From contig NZ_LT907988.1 in assembly GCF_900089455.2 (NCBI RefSeq), forward strand, positions 806,001-870,000: DNA of 64,000 nucleotides, given 5' to 3'. Every line of letters begins with the position of its first letter. The first letter of the stretch is position 1. The notes beneath the pieces are model-generated. The model was not told where the DNA came from. It ran no database searches and saw only the letters and a list, made by a program, of their open reading frames with translations. The translations under genes and the position numbers were made by a program. This document shows, piece after piece, positions 1-12,100 of the stretch. The DNA is from Orrella dioscoreae. GTDB taxonomy: Bacteria; Pseudomonadota; Gammaproteobacteria; Burkholderiales; Burkholderiaceae_B.

Positions 1-599
1 ACGAGCACGGCGGCGGCCAGGGCCAGCCACCAGCGGCCGCGCCGCTTGCCGTGCCGCAACGTCGCCCACCAGCCTTTGGGGCCGCGCCGTTCCTGGCGTG
101 GCGCGAGCGCGCGCCAGGCATGCGCATAGGCGTCGGCCAGCAGGCCGAGGACCTGGCTTTCGCCAGGCGCCCAAGGTGTGTCGCGCCACAGGGCCAGCAG
201 CCCCTGGCGCGGGGCGCCGTCGCGATCGTCGGCGAGCGGCAGGGGCAGCAGCCAACCGTGGGCGGGCAGGTGCTCGGCCCACATGGCCGCCTCGTCGGCC
301 TGCGCGTGCAAGGCGCCGGCTCCACCCGCGCGGGCGCGGGCCGCCAGCACGCCGGCCAGCCAGACGGTGTAGGGCGCATTGGCGTCCGGCACGGCCAGGC
401 CAGACAGCGCCGACACGGTACCGTCGCCGCCCGGGTCGGGCAGCCACAGCGCGGCCTGCCGATAGGGCGCCAGCGCGTGCGTGTCATTGACCATCAGGAA
501 CGCCAGCTCCTGCGTGTCGGCGCAGGCGCGGGCGCGCTGTTCCAGTTGCAGGAGGGCGGCAAGCCGCTGTTCGCGGGTGGGGGAAATGGGCGTGGTCAC
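1..599 (-). CDS. GAF-like / HlyD-type secretion adaptor (partial, 3' end outside window)
   Basis: The reading frame begins at GTG 599, the first start after the preceding gene's stop at 630 in the same frame, and is still open at base 1. The visible 199 residues start with a soluble region (TREQRLAALLQLEQRA, then AFLMVNDTHALAPYRQAALW) that reads like a GAF-type sensory domain. It ends in a basic stretch and a membrane segment, GRWWLALAAAVLV, at about residues 187-199. Known bacterial proteins join an N-terminal GAF domain to a membrane-anchored HlyD adaptor, and the neighbours (HlyD, TolC, giant LEPR-XLL protein) fit that. The inferred role is an inner-membrane or periplasmic adaptor of the exporter for the giant surface protein. 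The adaptor domain itself lies outside the window, so the second half of the call is inference. Confidence 0.65.
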   Translation of the reverse strand, partial: MTTPISPTREQRLAALLQLEQRARACADTQELAFLMVNDTHALAPYRQAALWLPDPGGDGTVSALSGLAVPDANAPYTVWLAGVLAARARAGGAGALHAQADEAAMWAEHLPAHGWLLPLPLADDRDGAPRQGLLALWRDTPWAPGESQVLGLLADAYAHAWRALAPRQERRGPKGWWATLRHGKRRGRWWLALAAAVL

Positions 600-629
600 T
601 GCGGGTTCGATAGAGGATGCCGCGTGGCG

Positions 630-1445
630 TCAGGGCGTCTTGCCGGCAGGGGGATCGACGCGCACATTGCCGCTCATGCCGGGCAGCAGGTCGGCGGCTG
701 CGCCGTCCTTGCCGGCCAGTCGGCCGATGATCTTCACGGACTGGCTGATCGGGTCGACGGCGCCGGCGATGTGCGAGACTTCGGCCGCGTAATCGCGCCC
801 GGTTTCGTCGACGGTGATGCGCAGCGGATAGCCGGGCTTGAGCCACGCCAGCCAGCGCGAAGGCACGATGGTTTCCAGTTCGAAGGCCGAGTCGTCGTAG
901 ATGCTCAGCAGCTTCTGGCCCTCGGCCACGCTTTCGGCCGCGCGCGCATAGCTTTCCCCCACGCGTCCGGCATACGGCGCGGTGATCGTGCAGCGCTCCA
1001 CCAGCACGCGCTCCGCGCCGCTTTCGGCGCGCGCCACGGACACCGCCGCGCGGGCCTGTTCCACGTCGGAGCGGCTGATGGACTTCAGCGTGTCCAGCTG
1101 CTCCGCGACGGCAAGCTTCTTGCGGGCGGCCGCCTCGGCCTGCACGGCGCGTTCCAGCCGCGCACGGTTCAGCGCGCAGTCGTAGGCCACCAGCACGTCG
1201 CCCTTCTTGAAGCGGTCGCCTTCGCGCAGGGGGAGGCGGTCGATGCGCGCCGCCAGTCCGCTGGAGATCACCGCACGGCGTGCCGCCACCAGTTGCGCGC
1301 GGGTGCTGTCGACCTGGGCGGACAACGGCGAGGAAGGCGTGGGCAGCGGCGGCAGGTCTTGCGACCAGGCCGGCGCGGCCAGCCACAGGGCGGCTGCCAG
1401 CGCCAGCCGGGCGCCGGGACGGCGTCGCGCGTAATGTCCGGTCAT
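630..1445 (-). CDS. HlyD/RND-type periplasmic adaptor protein
   Basis: This 271-residue protein has an N-terminal signal peptide (ALAAALWLAAPAWSQ, cleaved near AWS-Q). A biotinyl-lipoyl-like half motif (GLAARIDRLPLREGDRFKKG, then DVLVAYDC) is followed by a coiled-coil hairpin at about residues 85-150 and the second lipoyl half (ITAPYAGRVGESYARAAESV). A beta-barrel region follows. These are the standard parts of a periplasmic adaptor that bridges an inner-membrane pump and a TolC-type channel. ATG 1445 lies one base after the stop of the tolC-like gene, so translation is probably coupled; a GTG at 1457 would add four residues. It is short for the family but complete. It probably serves export of the giant LEPR-XLL protein encoded two genes upstream. 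Confidence 0.85.
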   Translation of the reverse strand: MTGHYARRRPGARLALAAALWLAAPAWSQDLPPLPTPSSPLSAQVDSTRAQLVAARRAVISSGLAARIDRLPLREGDRFKKGDVLVAYDCALNRARLERAVQAEAAARKKLAVAEQLDTLKSISRSDVEQARAAVSVARAESGAERVLVERCTITAPYAGRVGESYARAAESVAEGQKLLSIYDDSAFELETIVPSRWLAWLKPGYPLRITVDETGRDYAAEVSHIAGAVDPISQSVKIIGRLAGKDGAAADLLPGMSGNVRVDPPAGKTP

Positions 1446-1446
1446 G

Positions 1447-3168
1447 TCAGCGCGCACTCACGGGCAGCGCCTGCACGGCGGCAGGTTCGGCGCCGGCGCC
1501 GGCCACGGAACCCAGGTGGTTCCAGGGGCTGCCGCTGACGTTGCGGCGCGCCGGCGGCGCGGCGGGCGCGGGCGCCGCCGGTTCCGCCAGGGCCACGGGC
1601 GTGGCGGCCGGGGCATCGGTCTGCGCCAGGCGCGGCACGTCTACATGGCCGCGCTCGATCAGGCGATTGGTCTCGGCGATGTCGCGCGCCAGGCTGGCCA
1701 GGCTCTCGTCGGCGATGCGCTCGGGCAGCGGGTCGATGCCGGCGGCCTGGTAGACCGTGTTCTGGGCATTGACGAGTTCGGCATAGCTGAGGTCGCGGGC
1801 GCGGGTGGCCAGCAGCGTCTCCACCTTGGCGCGCACCAGCTCCAGGTGGGTCTCGGCGCTGTTGCGCGCGGCGTTCTCGGTCTGCACCTGGATGGCGTCC
1901 TGCAGGCGGCTCAGTTCGTTGGCGCGCGTGAAGGCGGACTCGGCGCGTTCGCGTTCCAGCCAGGCGATGTGCACCTGGCTGAGCACGGTCATGCGCAGGG
2001 CCTGGCGGCGCAGCACGGCCACTTCCTCGCGCGATTCGCCCGCGCGGCTGATGGCGGGCCACGACAGCACGTTCAGCAGGTTCCAGCTGACCTGCACGCC
2101 GGCGTCGGCCCAATTGTTGTTGGCCAGGTACTTGTTGCTGTCGTAGTTCAGGCCGCCGAAGAGTTGCGCGTTGGGGAAGAGGCGCAGGATCGACATGCGG
2201 GTTTCCAGCACGGCGTTGCGGGCCAGGTAGCTTTCCTCGCGCAGCTCGGGGCGGCGCACCATGGCCAGCGCTTCCAGGTCGTTCAGCGCATAGGCCAGCC
2301 GGGGCGGCGCCAATTGGCCTTCGTCGGGCAGCGCCAGCGTGAAGTCGGTGGCGGGCGGCAGGTTCATCAGCGTGGCCAGGCGTGCCTTGGCCTGGGCCAG
2401 TTCATTCTCCAGCGCTTCGGTCTGGCGCACCATGTTGAGCAGGTCGCGCTGGTAGCGCAGCGCCAGGATCGGCGCCACCAGGCGCTTCTCCTCGGTCTGG
2501 CGGGCGTACTCCAGCGTCTGGCGGGCTTCGGCCAGGGTCGAGGACACGCGATCCTTCAGCCGCTCGGCGGTGACGGCATTCCAATAGGCGCTGCGGGTCT
2601 GGCGGATGATGTCTGCCACCACGCGGCGGCGGCGCTCTTCGGCGGCCAGCGCCTTGTTGCCCTGGGCCTTGGCGCCGAAATAGCTCAGGCCGAAGTCCAG
2701 CACGTTCCACGACAGCTGCAGGTCGGCGGTCTCGCCTTCGCGCTCCTGGCTGGTCGAGGGCACCAGCGATTGCGCGCCGGTGGCCAGCGATTCGCTGGAC
2801 GAACCATAGTCATTGCTGCGGGTGCGCAGGCCGGCGCGGGCGGTCAGCTTGGGCAGCATGCCCTGCTTCTGCACGTCGACCAGGTTGTCCTCCAGCGCGC
2901 GCTCCATCAGGGCCAGGCGCTGCTGCAGGTTGTACTTCACGGCGCGGGCGATGGCTTCGTCAAGCGTGACCGGGCCGGACAACGGCTCCTGCTGGGCGAA
3001 CATCGCGCCGCGGTCGCTCTGGTCGTGCGCAAGCAGGTCCTGCGTGCTCAGGCGCTCGGGCGGCGCCACGGCGCAACCGGCGAGCAATGCCGTGGCGAGC
3101 ACGGTCAGGACGAGGGGGCGGGTGGCGCGGCGTGGCATGGGCGTCTCGAAGTTAGTCGTGTGAGTCAT
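1447..3168 (-). CDS. TolC-like outer-membrane efflux lipoprotein
   Basis: The 573-residue product has a lipoprotein signal ending in the lipobox LLAGC (Cys 32 from ATG 3168, Cys 22 from the alternative ATG 3138). Two internally repeated outer-membrane-factor regions follow, with long amphipathic helices such as LVDVQKQGMLPKLTARAGLR and EEVAVLRRQALRMTVLSQVH and typical barrel strands (LQLSWNVLDFG, GVQVSWNLLNVL). The last 70 residues are Ala/Pro-rich. The protein should form the trimeric outer-membrane channel of a type I-like exporter. It starts 8 bases after the stop of the giant adhesin gene and ends one base before the adaptor gene, so adhesin, channel and adaptor form one transcription unit. 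Confidence 0.9.
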   Translation of the reverse strand: MTHTTNFETPMPRRATRPLVLTVLATALLAGCAVAPPERLSTQDLLAHDQSDRGAMFAQQEPLSGPVTLDEAIARAVKYNLQQRLALMERALEDNLVDVQKQGMLPKLTARAGLRTRSNDYGSSSESLATGAQSLVPSTSQEREGETADLQLSWNVLDFGLSYFGAKAQGNKALAAEERRRRVVADIIRQTRSAYWNAVTAERLKDRVSSTLAEARQTLEYARQTEEKRLVAPILALRYQRDLLNMVRQTEALENELAQAKARLATLMNLPPATDFTLALPDEGQLAPPRLAYALNDLEALAMVRRPELREESYLARNAVLETRMSILRLFPNAQLFGGLNYDSNKYLANNNWADAGVQVSWNLLNVLSWPAISRAGESREEVAVLRRQALRMTVLSQVHIAWLERERAESAFTRANELSRLQDAIQVQTENAARNSAETHLELVRAKVETLLATRARDLSYAELVNAQNTVYQAAGIDPLPERIADESLASLARDIAETNRLIERGHVDVPRLAQTDAPAATPVALAEPAAPAPAAPPARRNVSGSPWNHLGSVAGAGAEPAAVQALPVSAR

Positions 3169-3176
3169 GGCGAAGA

Positions 3177-6100
3177 TCAGCTTTCTACGGTGAGGGGGGC
3201 GGCCGGCCGGGCGCTGTCGGACGCTTGGGCGGGCGCTGTCTGGACGTCGTCGCCCAGGCTGGCAAGGAATTGGCGAGCCCGGTCCAGCAGGTCCTGCGCG
3301 GCGGTCTGGCGCAGTTGCTGGCTCAGGGCGGGTTTGTGGGCGAGGGTCGCGGCGTCTTCCTGGGCGGCGTCATGCATGGGCGCCCAGGCCACCGGCTTGG
3401 CCGCCGACAGCGTGACGGGCACGCTCAAGATGTCGCCCGTGGCGCTGCGGACCACCAGCACCAGCGACAGGCGCTCGGTGCCGGAGAGGCCGGGCGCCAC
3501 GATCAGGCCGCGCGCGGCATCCAGGCGCAGTCCGCCGGGCAGGGGGCTGCCGTCGGCCATGCGCAGGCCGATGGCCGCAATCGGCTCGGTGCTGCGGATG
3601 AGGCCCGCGGGCAGGGCATACAGTTGCCGGTTGCCGGCCAGGTCATTGCGCCAGACCCCGGCCAGCGAGGCGACGGAAGCACTCAGGCCTTGTGCGTCGG
3701 GGCCCGCCAGCACGATGAGGCGGGACGTGGCGCCGTTGGGCGTTTCCATCCGCCAAGGCGTGGCGGTGTCCGCGTCCCGGCGTTCCAGGGAGTCGGCCAG
3801 GAGCTGGTCGAGCACCTGGGCGGCGTCGCGGGGTTGGGCGCCGTTCGTCGCGTCGCGCGGCGTCGACGCGAGGCTGTCGGCGACGACCGGCGGCGCAGGC
3901 GCGAAGGCTTGCGAGGTGAACCAGGTCACGGCGTCCTCCGCGTCCACGGGGGCGCGCACGTCGAAGACATCGTTGCGCTGGAGGATGAGGACGTCCGGCG
4001 GGGGCGCGTCCGCCGGGGTGCCGGGGGTGGGCGCGGTGCCGGGATCGGTGCCTGGATTCGTACCCGGGTCCGGATTGGGCACGACGCTGGCCTCGGCGAC
4101 CGTCAGCGTCACGGTGCGCGTGATGCTGGCGCCCGAGGGATCGGCCGCGCTCACGGACAGGGAGTAGGCCCCGATGGCCTGCGCGCGGCCGTAGATGGTG
4201 CGGGTGTTCGGGTCGAACACCAGGCCCTCGGGCAGGCCCTGCACTTGCCAGGTCAGCGTGTCGCCGTCGGCATCGGTGAAGAGGCCGGCGGGCAGGGTGT
4301 AGGAATACGCTTCGCCAGCACGTGCCGTATCGGGCGTGACGGTGATGCCGCTGTCGACCGGGGCGGTGTTGGGCGGCTCGGCGATAGTCAGCGTGAGCGT
4401 GCGCGTGGCAGTCTTGCCTTCGGGGTCGGTCACCGTGATGGTGATGACGTGGCTGCCGACGGCCGTGGCGGTGCCGCTGACGGTGCGCGTATCGGCATCG
4501 AAGCCGAGACCGTCGGGCAGGCCGGAGACGTCCCAGGTCAACGTATCGCCGTCGGGGTCGGAGAAAAGCGTCTCCGGCAGCACCAGGCTGTAGGGCCGGC
4601 CGCGCAATGCCTCATCGGGGGTGAAGGACTCGCCGCTGTCCTCGGGGGCGCGGTTGGGTTCTCTCACGGTGACGTCCACGGTGTGCGCGGCGCTGTCGAT
4701 CTCGCCGTCGTTCAGGCGCACGGTGATCGATCGGCTGCCCGCCGTGCCCGTGTCGCTGGCGTAGCTCACCTGGCGCAGCAGGGCGTTGGCCTGTTCGCGG
4801 GTCAGCGCGGCGGTGAAGCGCAGGGTGGCGGTGCCGCCGGTCTGCGACAGGGTCGCCACGGCCTGGCCGTCCAGCAGGATGGTGTCGCCGTCCACGGTGT
4901 AGCCGTTGCCGGCCAGCACGCCGTAACGGTCGCCGGGCTGGCCGGTCAGCACGAGGCTGGCGCCCTGGTAGTTGCCCGCGCCGCCGTCGGCCGCGTCAAG
5001 CTCCGCATCGCGGATTTCCAGCGTGGGGGCGAGCAGGACGGGGTCGCCGCCGATGATGGCGACAGGGCTGGCGGCAGGAGGCGTGCGCAGTACGGTCAAG
5101 GCGTCGCCGACGACGATGACGCCGCCGTCCGCCGACACCACGACCTGCTCCGCGCCGGTCATGCCCTGGCGGGTTTCCAGCAAGGCCAGGGTGGCGGTGG
5201 CGTAGTAGTTCAGGGAACCATCGGACAGCGTCACGAAGAGCGCCTTGCCGTCCGCCGACAGGGCGATGCCTTCGACGACCTTGTCGCCGTTGATCGTGCC
5301 CAGGTAGGTCAGCGCGCCGGCGGCGGCGTCCAGGCTGAAGGCGTGGACGGCTTGGGGGTGCTCCTCGACCGTCCACGTGCCTTCCCACCCGTTGAAGGTG
5401 CTGGTGCGGCTGTTGGCGATGAAGATCGTGCGGCCGTCCTCGCTGACCGCCAGGTGCTGGATGTTGTCCAGCGTAATGGTCTGGCCGCTGGCGTCGGTGC
5501 CGCCGGAGTGGATGTACCCCAGTGCCGTCGGCACGCCGTCGGCATCACGTTGGAACACGATCAGCGTCGACCCGTTGGACGGCAAGGTCACGACGAAGAC
5601 GAGGTCGCCGCGCACGACGATGTCGGTGGGCTGCCACAGATAGGGGGCATCGTTCATGCTGGCTGGCAGCGCGCCGCCGAAGCTCACGGTCCCGCTCGCG
5701 GCGTCGCGGTTCAGGTACAGCAGGGTGGTTCCGTTGATGGCGTACAGGTTCTTGCCGTCTTGCGACAGAGAGATCGCCTTCAGGTTGAAGAGCGCGCTCT
5801 GGTCGACGTCGTGATCGCTGACCAGCGTGGCCTGGTGGCTCAGCCCGCCTTGTGCGTCCACCGCGAACGTGGCGATGGCATTGCCGTCCGCACGCAGGGC
5901 GTAGAGGTTCTCGCCGTCGGCCGACAGCAGCAATTGCTTGATGCCGTCCACGCTGCTTTCCGCGGGGAACGTGCCGACGTGGCTCAGCATGCCGGTCTGC
6001 GTGTCGCGGCTGAAGAGCGCAATGGCGCCTTGCGCGTCGCTCACATAGACATGCGTGCCGTCGCCGGACACCGTGCTGGCGGTCAGCGTGCCCAGGCCGG

Positions 6101-9100
6101 ATATCGTGGCCAGCGCCTGCACATCCTTGAGTTCGCCCAGCGACAGCACCGGGTCGTCACCCACGACCGGGGCGTCGTTGATCGTGGTGATGTCGATGGC
6201 GAAGTCCAGCGCCGCGGACGCCAGGCCGCGCTGGTCGGCCAGCGTCACGCTGACCGCCACGCTGTCGCCGGGCACATTGCTGCTGTTGGCATAGGTGACT
6301 TGCCGCAGCGTGTTGCGCACGTCCGCCGTGGTCGGCGTGGTGCCGGCCGCGTCGCTGAAGCGGATGGTCATGACGCCGTCGGCGACGGTCAGTTGGCCGA
6401 TCGTCACGCCGTCCTTCTTCAGGTCGGTGCCCTCCAGGCTCAGGCCATTGCCCGGCCTGAATCCCAGCACGTCAGACGCGCTCTTGCCCGCGCCCAGGGA
6501 GATGGTCAGCACCGCGCCGTCGTAGTTGCCCGCGCCGCCATTGAAGGCATCCATCTGGGCATCGGACAGGGTTGCGCCTGCCGCGATCAGCACCGGCTCG
6601 GCCAGCTCCGTATAGGGCACGGTGGCGCCGCCGTCCAGCGTGGGCGCGGTGTTGGGGCTGGCAGGGCCCGCCAGCGTGACGGTCACGGCATCGGCGAGCG
6701 TCGTCGTCTGGTTCTGGTCGGCCCACTCCGTCACGGCCATGCTGATCACGCGGCTGCCGCTGGCGGCATCGCCGGTGTGGCCATACGAGAGGCTGTCGAT
6801 GACCGCGGCGACGTGCGTGGCGGAAGCGTTGAAATACAGCGTCACGGTGGCGACGCCATTGGCGAGCTGCACCGAGTACTGCTGGCCGTTGGGCAGGGTG
6901 AATACGCCGCTCAACGATCGGTCCAGCGTGATCCTGCTGCCGCCGACGGCCAGGAAATCGCTGGCATCCGAGGGGCTGACGGTCAGGATGACGCGCGCGA
7001 TGTTCTGGCCCGCCTCGACGGTATCGATCACGGTGTTCTCGAAGAGCTTCACCCGCTCGCCTTCGGCCTGGAAGGTGGGCGAAAGCGGCGAGGTGGTGAC
7101 GACAGGCGGGTCGTTTACCCCCGTCAGCGCGATCTCGGCCGACAGCGTGTCGCTGTTGCCGTCGCCGTCGTTGAGCGTGACGCGCAGGGTAATGCGGTCG
7201 CCGTCGGCGGTGGGATCCTTGCTGTCGTTGGCGTAGGCGATGCGGCGCAGCACCTGCTGTGCATCGGCCTGGCTGATGGCAGCGGTGAAGACCAGCGTGA
7301 GCGTGCCGCCGTCCTGCTTGAACGTGCCGATCTCCACGCCGCCCAGCAGGAGCCGTTCGCCGTCCAGCGCCAGGTTCGCACCGTCGATGAAGCCATAGCG
7401 GTCGTCGGTTTGTGCGCCGCCTTCGCGTGCAATCGAGATGCTGGCGCCGTCGTAGTTGCCCAGGCCGCCGTTCAGCGCGTCCAGTTGCGGGTCGGAGAGC
7501 GTGGCCGAGGGCAGCACCGCCACCGGCGTTTCGCCTTCGGTGTAGGCGGCCGGGGCGGGTTTCAGCGCCAGGGTCAGCAAGCCGTCGCCCGAAGAGAAGT
7601 CACCCACCAGGTACAGTCTGGTGCCGTCCTCGCTCAGCGTGGCGCCGCGCAGGGCGTCCAGGCCGATGCCGCCTTCCCACCGGTCCCCCCATTCGGTCAG
7701 CTCGGCGACCGGCGAGGGGGCGCCATCCGCGCCGAGGCGATAGATGCCGATCTTGTCTTCGCCGATCAGGAAGAGCGCCGAACCGTCGGGCGACACGATG
7801 ACCTGGCGGGCGGCGCCGTCCAGGGTGGCGGCGGCGACCGCCGTCAATTGGCCGTCGGCCCCCAGCGCCAGCGTGTGCAGGCTGGCGGTGCCGTCTTCGC
7901 CTGCGTCGACGACGTAGAGCGTCTTGCCGTCGGGCGAGAAGGCCAGCGTGGAGGAATAATAGAACGCGCCCTGCGCCGCGGGGTCCTGGCCTTGCGCGGC
8001 CATGACGAAGGTCAGGGCGCCGGTGGCGGGGTCGACCCGGAAGACGCTGGCCAGCGTCGCGCCGCCGGCCGTGCCGACCACCAGGTAGTTGCCGTCAGGC
8101 GACAGCGCCAGCGAATTGGCGGCATCCACGTTTGCACTGCCGCTGCCCGAGGCGGGCAGGGTGTCGGTCAAGGTGAACGCATCGCCCTGGCGGGTGTAGA
8201 CCAGCAGGCTGTCGCCCGCCGCCAGGTAGACCTTGTCGCCTCGCGCCAGCACGTCGCGGATCATGCCGTGGGTCTCGACCGCATCGGCGGCGAAGCTGCC
8301 CGCGGCGGTCAGGTCGCCGGTCGTGGCATCGCGGCCAAACAGCGCGATGCCGGCCTCGCCGACCACGTAGAGCGTCGCACCGGCAGCCGAGACGCGCATG
8401 GTGGAGGCGCCGGTCAGCGCGGGGACTTCCGCGTGCGTGAAGGTTTGCACCACCGATAGCGAGCCGTCTTCGGCGCGCTGCAGGACATGGAGCCTGAAGA
8501 CCGGATCGTCGTTGAACGTACTGCTGTTCCATGCCGTGGTGGGTTGCAGGATATAGATCCTGTCGCCCACGGAGACCACGCTGGTCGCCTCGTCGAACAG
8601 GGCGGTGAAGCCGTCGTCGGCGACCGGGGCATACACCTCGGGCGAGTCCAGCGAGTCCGCCGGCGTGTTCAACGCCGGCGCCTCGTATTGCACCTGCACG
8701 CGCGTGCTCAGGCTGAGCGACGCCGTGTCCTGGCCCCCGTGGTCGTTGCCGCCGTTGTCGCGCAACGATGTCAGCGTGATGGCGCGTTCACCCAGCGTGG
8801 GCTCGGCGCTGCCATTGGCGTAGCGCGCGCCGTTGATGAGCGCCGTGGCGGCGGCGTTGTCCAGGCCAGCCGAGGCCTCCAGCACGACGGTGACGATGCC
8901 CCCGTCCACCGTGACGGCATAGGCCAGTCCGCTCGACGTGGTGCCGGTGCCGGCCACCAAGGGGATGGCGGTGCCGTCCAGCGTCAGCGTCTCGCTGGCG
9001 CCGTTCGCCACGCCGGACACGGTGAACGTCAGTTGGGTGATGGTCTGGCCGGCTTCGACGGTCGAGACGTCCGCGTCCTGGAAGAGCGTGACGGGATCGG

Positions 9101-12100
9101 CGCCGGGATCGTAGCCAGGGTGGGTCGGCGTGGCGGTTGCCACCGGGGCGTCATTGACCAGCGTGACGGTCAGCACCAAGGCCACGTCCGCCTTGCCGCT
9201 GGGGAATTCGTCCTTCACCGACAGGGCCAGGCGGATGGTGGTGGACGGGTCCTTGCTGGCGTTGACGTAGCTGATGCGGTGCAACACCTCGTTGGCGGTG
9301 GCGGTGGAGGCCGCGGCGGCGAAAGTCAGCGTGAGCGTGCCGTCGACGCTGGTGAAGCTGGCGATGGTCGCGCCATCGAGCTGGATGTCGTTGCCGACGC
9401 GCTTGAGGCTGTCGCTGTCGGCGAAGCCGAAGCTGTCCTCGGCATTGGCGCCGCCTTCGCGTGCCAGGGTGATCGTGGCGCCGTTGTAGTCGCCCGCGCC
9501 GCCGTTGCGCGCGTCGTAGTCGGCATCCGACAGCGTGATGCCGGCGGCGGGCGTCGATGCCGTTCCTTCGGTGTGGCTGCCGCGGCTTTCGTCGCCGGCG
9601 CTGATCATGCCCAGGGCGATGACACCGAAGAAGCGGTGCTTGCCGCCATAGATGGACTTGCCGTCCTCGCTCACCGCGAAGCGGGTCATGCCGCCCGCCG
9701 TGACGATGCTGCCGGCGTTGGTGGCGATGCCGTCATCTCCCACCCGGTACAGGCTCAGGCCGTTGCCGCCCGCGCTGCCCAGGTACAAGGCCTTGCCGTC
9801 GGCGGAGAGCGCAACGCCGTGCGCCGTCTGGCTGCCGACGGCGACGCCCTTGGCGTCGACCAGGCTGATCGCCTGGGTGGCGCTGTCGAAATGCAGCGTG
9901 GTGAGATAGAAATTATCGGTCGTGAGGTACAGGTTGTTGTCCGCCGACACCACGAATGCATTCACGCCGCTGAATGCATTGCCGCTGGGCAAGGTGCCCA
10001 CCTGGGTGGCGGTACCCGTGGCGTCGGTCCAGTTCAGCGCGGTGCCGTTGCGTGTCAGTTGCCCCGCCAGCGACAGGCTGCCGTCGGCCGCGGCCGTGTA
10101 GACGGTCAGGCGGGCGGCGCTTTGCACGAACACCGTGCCGTCCGCGCCGACCTGCATCGACATCGCCGTGCCGAAGCCGTTGCTGTGCGTGTAGTCGCCC
10201 AGGGCCGTCAAGCCGCCGTCGGCGCCAACCGTATAGGCATAGACCCGGGTCGCGGAGAGGGCATAGAGCGTGTTGCCGGTGTCCGCGATATCCACCTGCA
10301 GGATGCGTTCCGGGATGACCGAGGATGCGCCGCTCTCGGTCAACAGGCCGTCGCTGCCCACGGAGAAGCTCGTCACGGTATAGGCGGTGCCGCTGCCGCT
10401 GCTGGCATAGATGCGGCTGCCGTCCTTGGCATAGGAGAATGTGGTCGCGCCGGCCAGCGCCAGCGCCTGGCGTTGCGTCAGTGCGCCCGTGGCCGCGTCG
10501 CGGCTGTAGACGTACAGCGTGTGGGTGCCGTTGCCCAGTTGTCCGGTGCTGGCGGCGACCAGCAGCGTCTGGCCGTCGGCCGACAGCGTGATCTGGTTGA
10601 CGTATTGCGAGAAGCCCTCGAGCGTGCCGTCGTGCGTGTAGTTCAACGTATCGGTGTCCGGCGTCAGGGCGGGTGCGCTGTTCTGGGCTTCGGCGGCATC
10701 GATGACCCGCAGCGCCAGGACGTGTTCGGCGCGCGCGCCATGCTCGTCGGTCACCGTGATCGTGATCTCGTAATCGCCCGCCGTGGTGGGTGTGCCGCTG
10801 ATCGTGCGCGTGGCGGCATCGAACGTCAGCCCCGCCGGCAGCGTGCTCGTGCTCCAGGTCAGCGTGCTGTCTGCGTAGCCGCTGTCGGGGTCGCTGAACA
10901 TGGCCGCGTCCAGCGTCACGCTGTAGCCTGCCTGGCCCTCGGGGGCAAGGGGCAGCGCGGCGGGCGCGGTGTCGCTGACGACCGGCGGACGGTTGTCGAT
11001 CTGGTCGACGGTCAGGGTCAGGGCATGTTCCGCGGTGGCGCCGTAGGCATCGCTCACGATCACCTTGACGGCGAAACTGCCGGTCAGGACCGTGGTGCCG
11101 GAGATCGTTCGCGTGGCGGGATCGAAGCTCAGGCCCTCGGGCAGGCCGGTGACGCGCCAGGTCAGCGTGTCGCCGTCGGCATCGGTGAAGAGCGTGTCGG
11201 GCAGCACCAGGCTATAGGGGGTCTCGCTGACCGGGCCGGCGGGTGTGTAGCCCGTGGCGACGTCGTCGTCGACCCGCGGGGCGGCGTTCACCGGCAGCAC
11301 GACCTCCACGGTATTGCTGTCCAGGGCGCCATCGTTGCCGCTGACGGTCAAGGTGATCGGGGTGCCCGCCGTGGCGTTGGCATTGGCGTAGGTCAACTGG
11401 CGCAGCACCTGGTTGGCGGTGGCCGTGCTGGTGGCGGCGGTGAACGTGATCGTCAGCGTGCCGCCGGTCGCGTCGAACGTCGCGATGGCCGCGTCGTTGA
11501 GCTGCAGGGTGTTGCCGACCAGGGCCAGGCCATTGCCGCTGGCGAAACCGAAATTGCTGCCGGCGCCGTGCGCGGCGTCCACGCTGATGGTAAGGGTCGC
11601 GCCGTTGTAGTCGCCCGTGCCGCCCGACAGGGGGTCGGCATTGACGTCGGAGAGCGTCAGGTTCTCGGCGAAGCGCACAGGGTCGGCGCCGATGGTGTAG
11701 GCGTGCGTGGTGGACAGGCGGGAGAGGCTGCTGCCGCCCACCACGATGTTCTCGCCATCCGGGGAGATCGCCAGCGTGGCGGCGCCGTCCACGCCGGACA
11801 CGGTGCCGCGTTCGACCAGCGTGTCGTTGGCGGCGATGACATAGACCGTCAGCGTGCCGTTGCTGGAGGTGGCATAGAGCGCGCTGTCGTTGGCGCTGAC
11901 GGCCAGCGCCGTGACGCCGCCCAGGGCGACGCTGCCGCGGGCTTCCAGCGTGCCTTCGCGCAGTGCGTAGATGCGGATGGTGGAACCGTCGCCGATGAAT
12001 ACCAGGCTGCCGTCGGCCGTGGCGGCCAGCGAGGGCGTGGTGCCGGTGGGAATGCCGGTCACGAGTGATCCGAAGTCCAGCTTGCTGAGCGTGCCATCCT

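Noticed and set aside
51-1538. A long plus-strand open frame of 495 codons
   Set aside because: It lies opposite the adaptor and GAF/HlyD genes, is Arg/Gln-rich, and shows no domain; it is a GC-rich antisense shadow.
3225-8459. A plus-strand open frame of 1744 codons, with a further 1193-codon frame at 8487-12068
   Set aside because: Both are opposite the LEPR-XLL gene, whose minus-strand frame has clear propeller and Ig motifs; the plus-strand products are low-complexity shadows.
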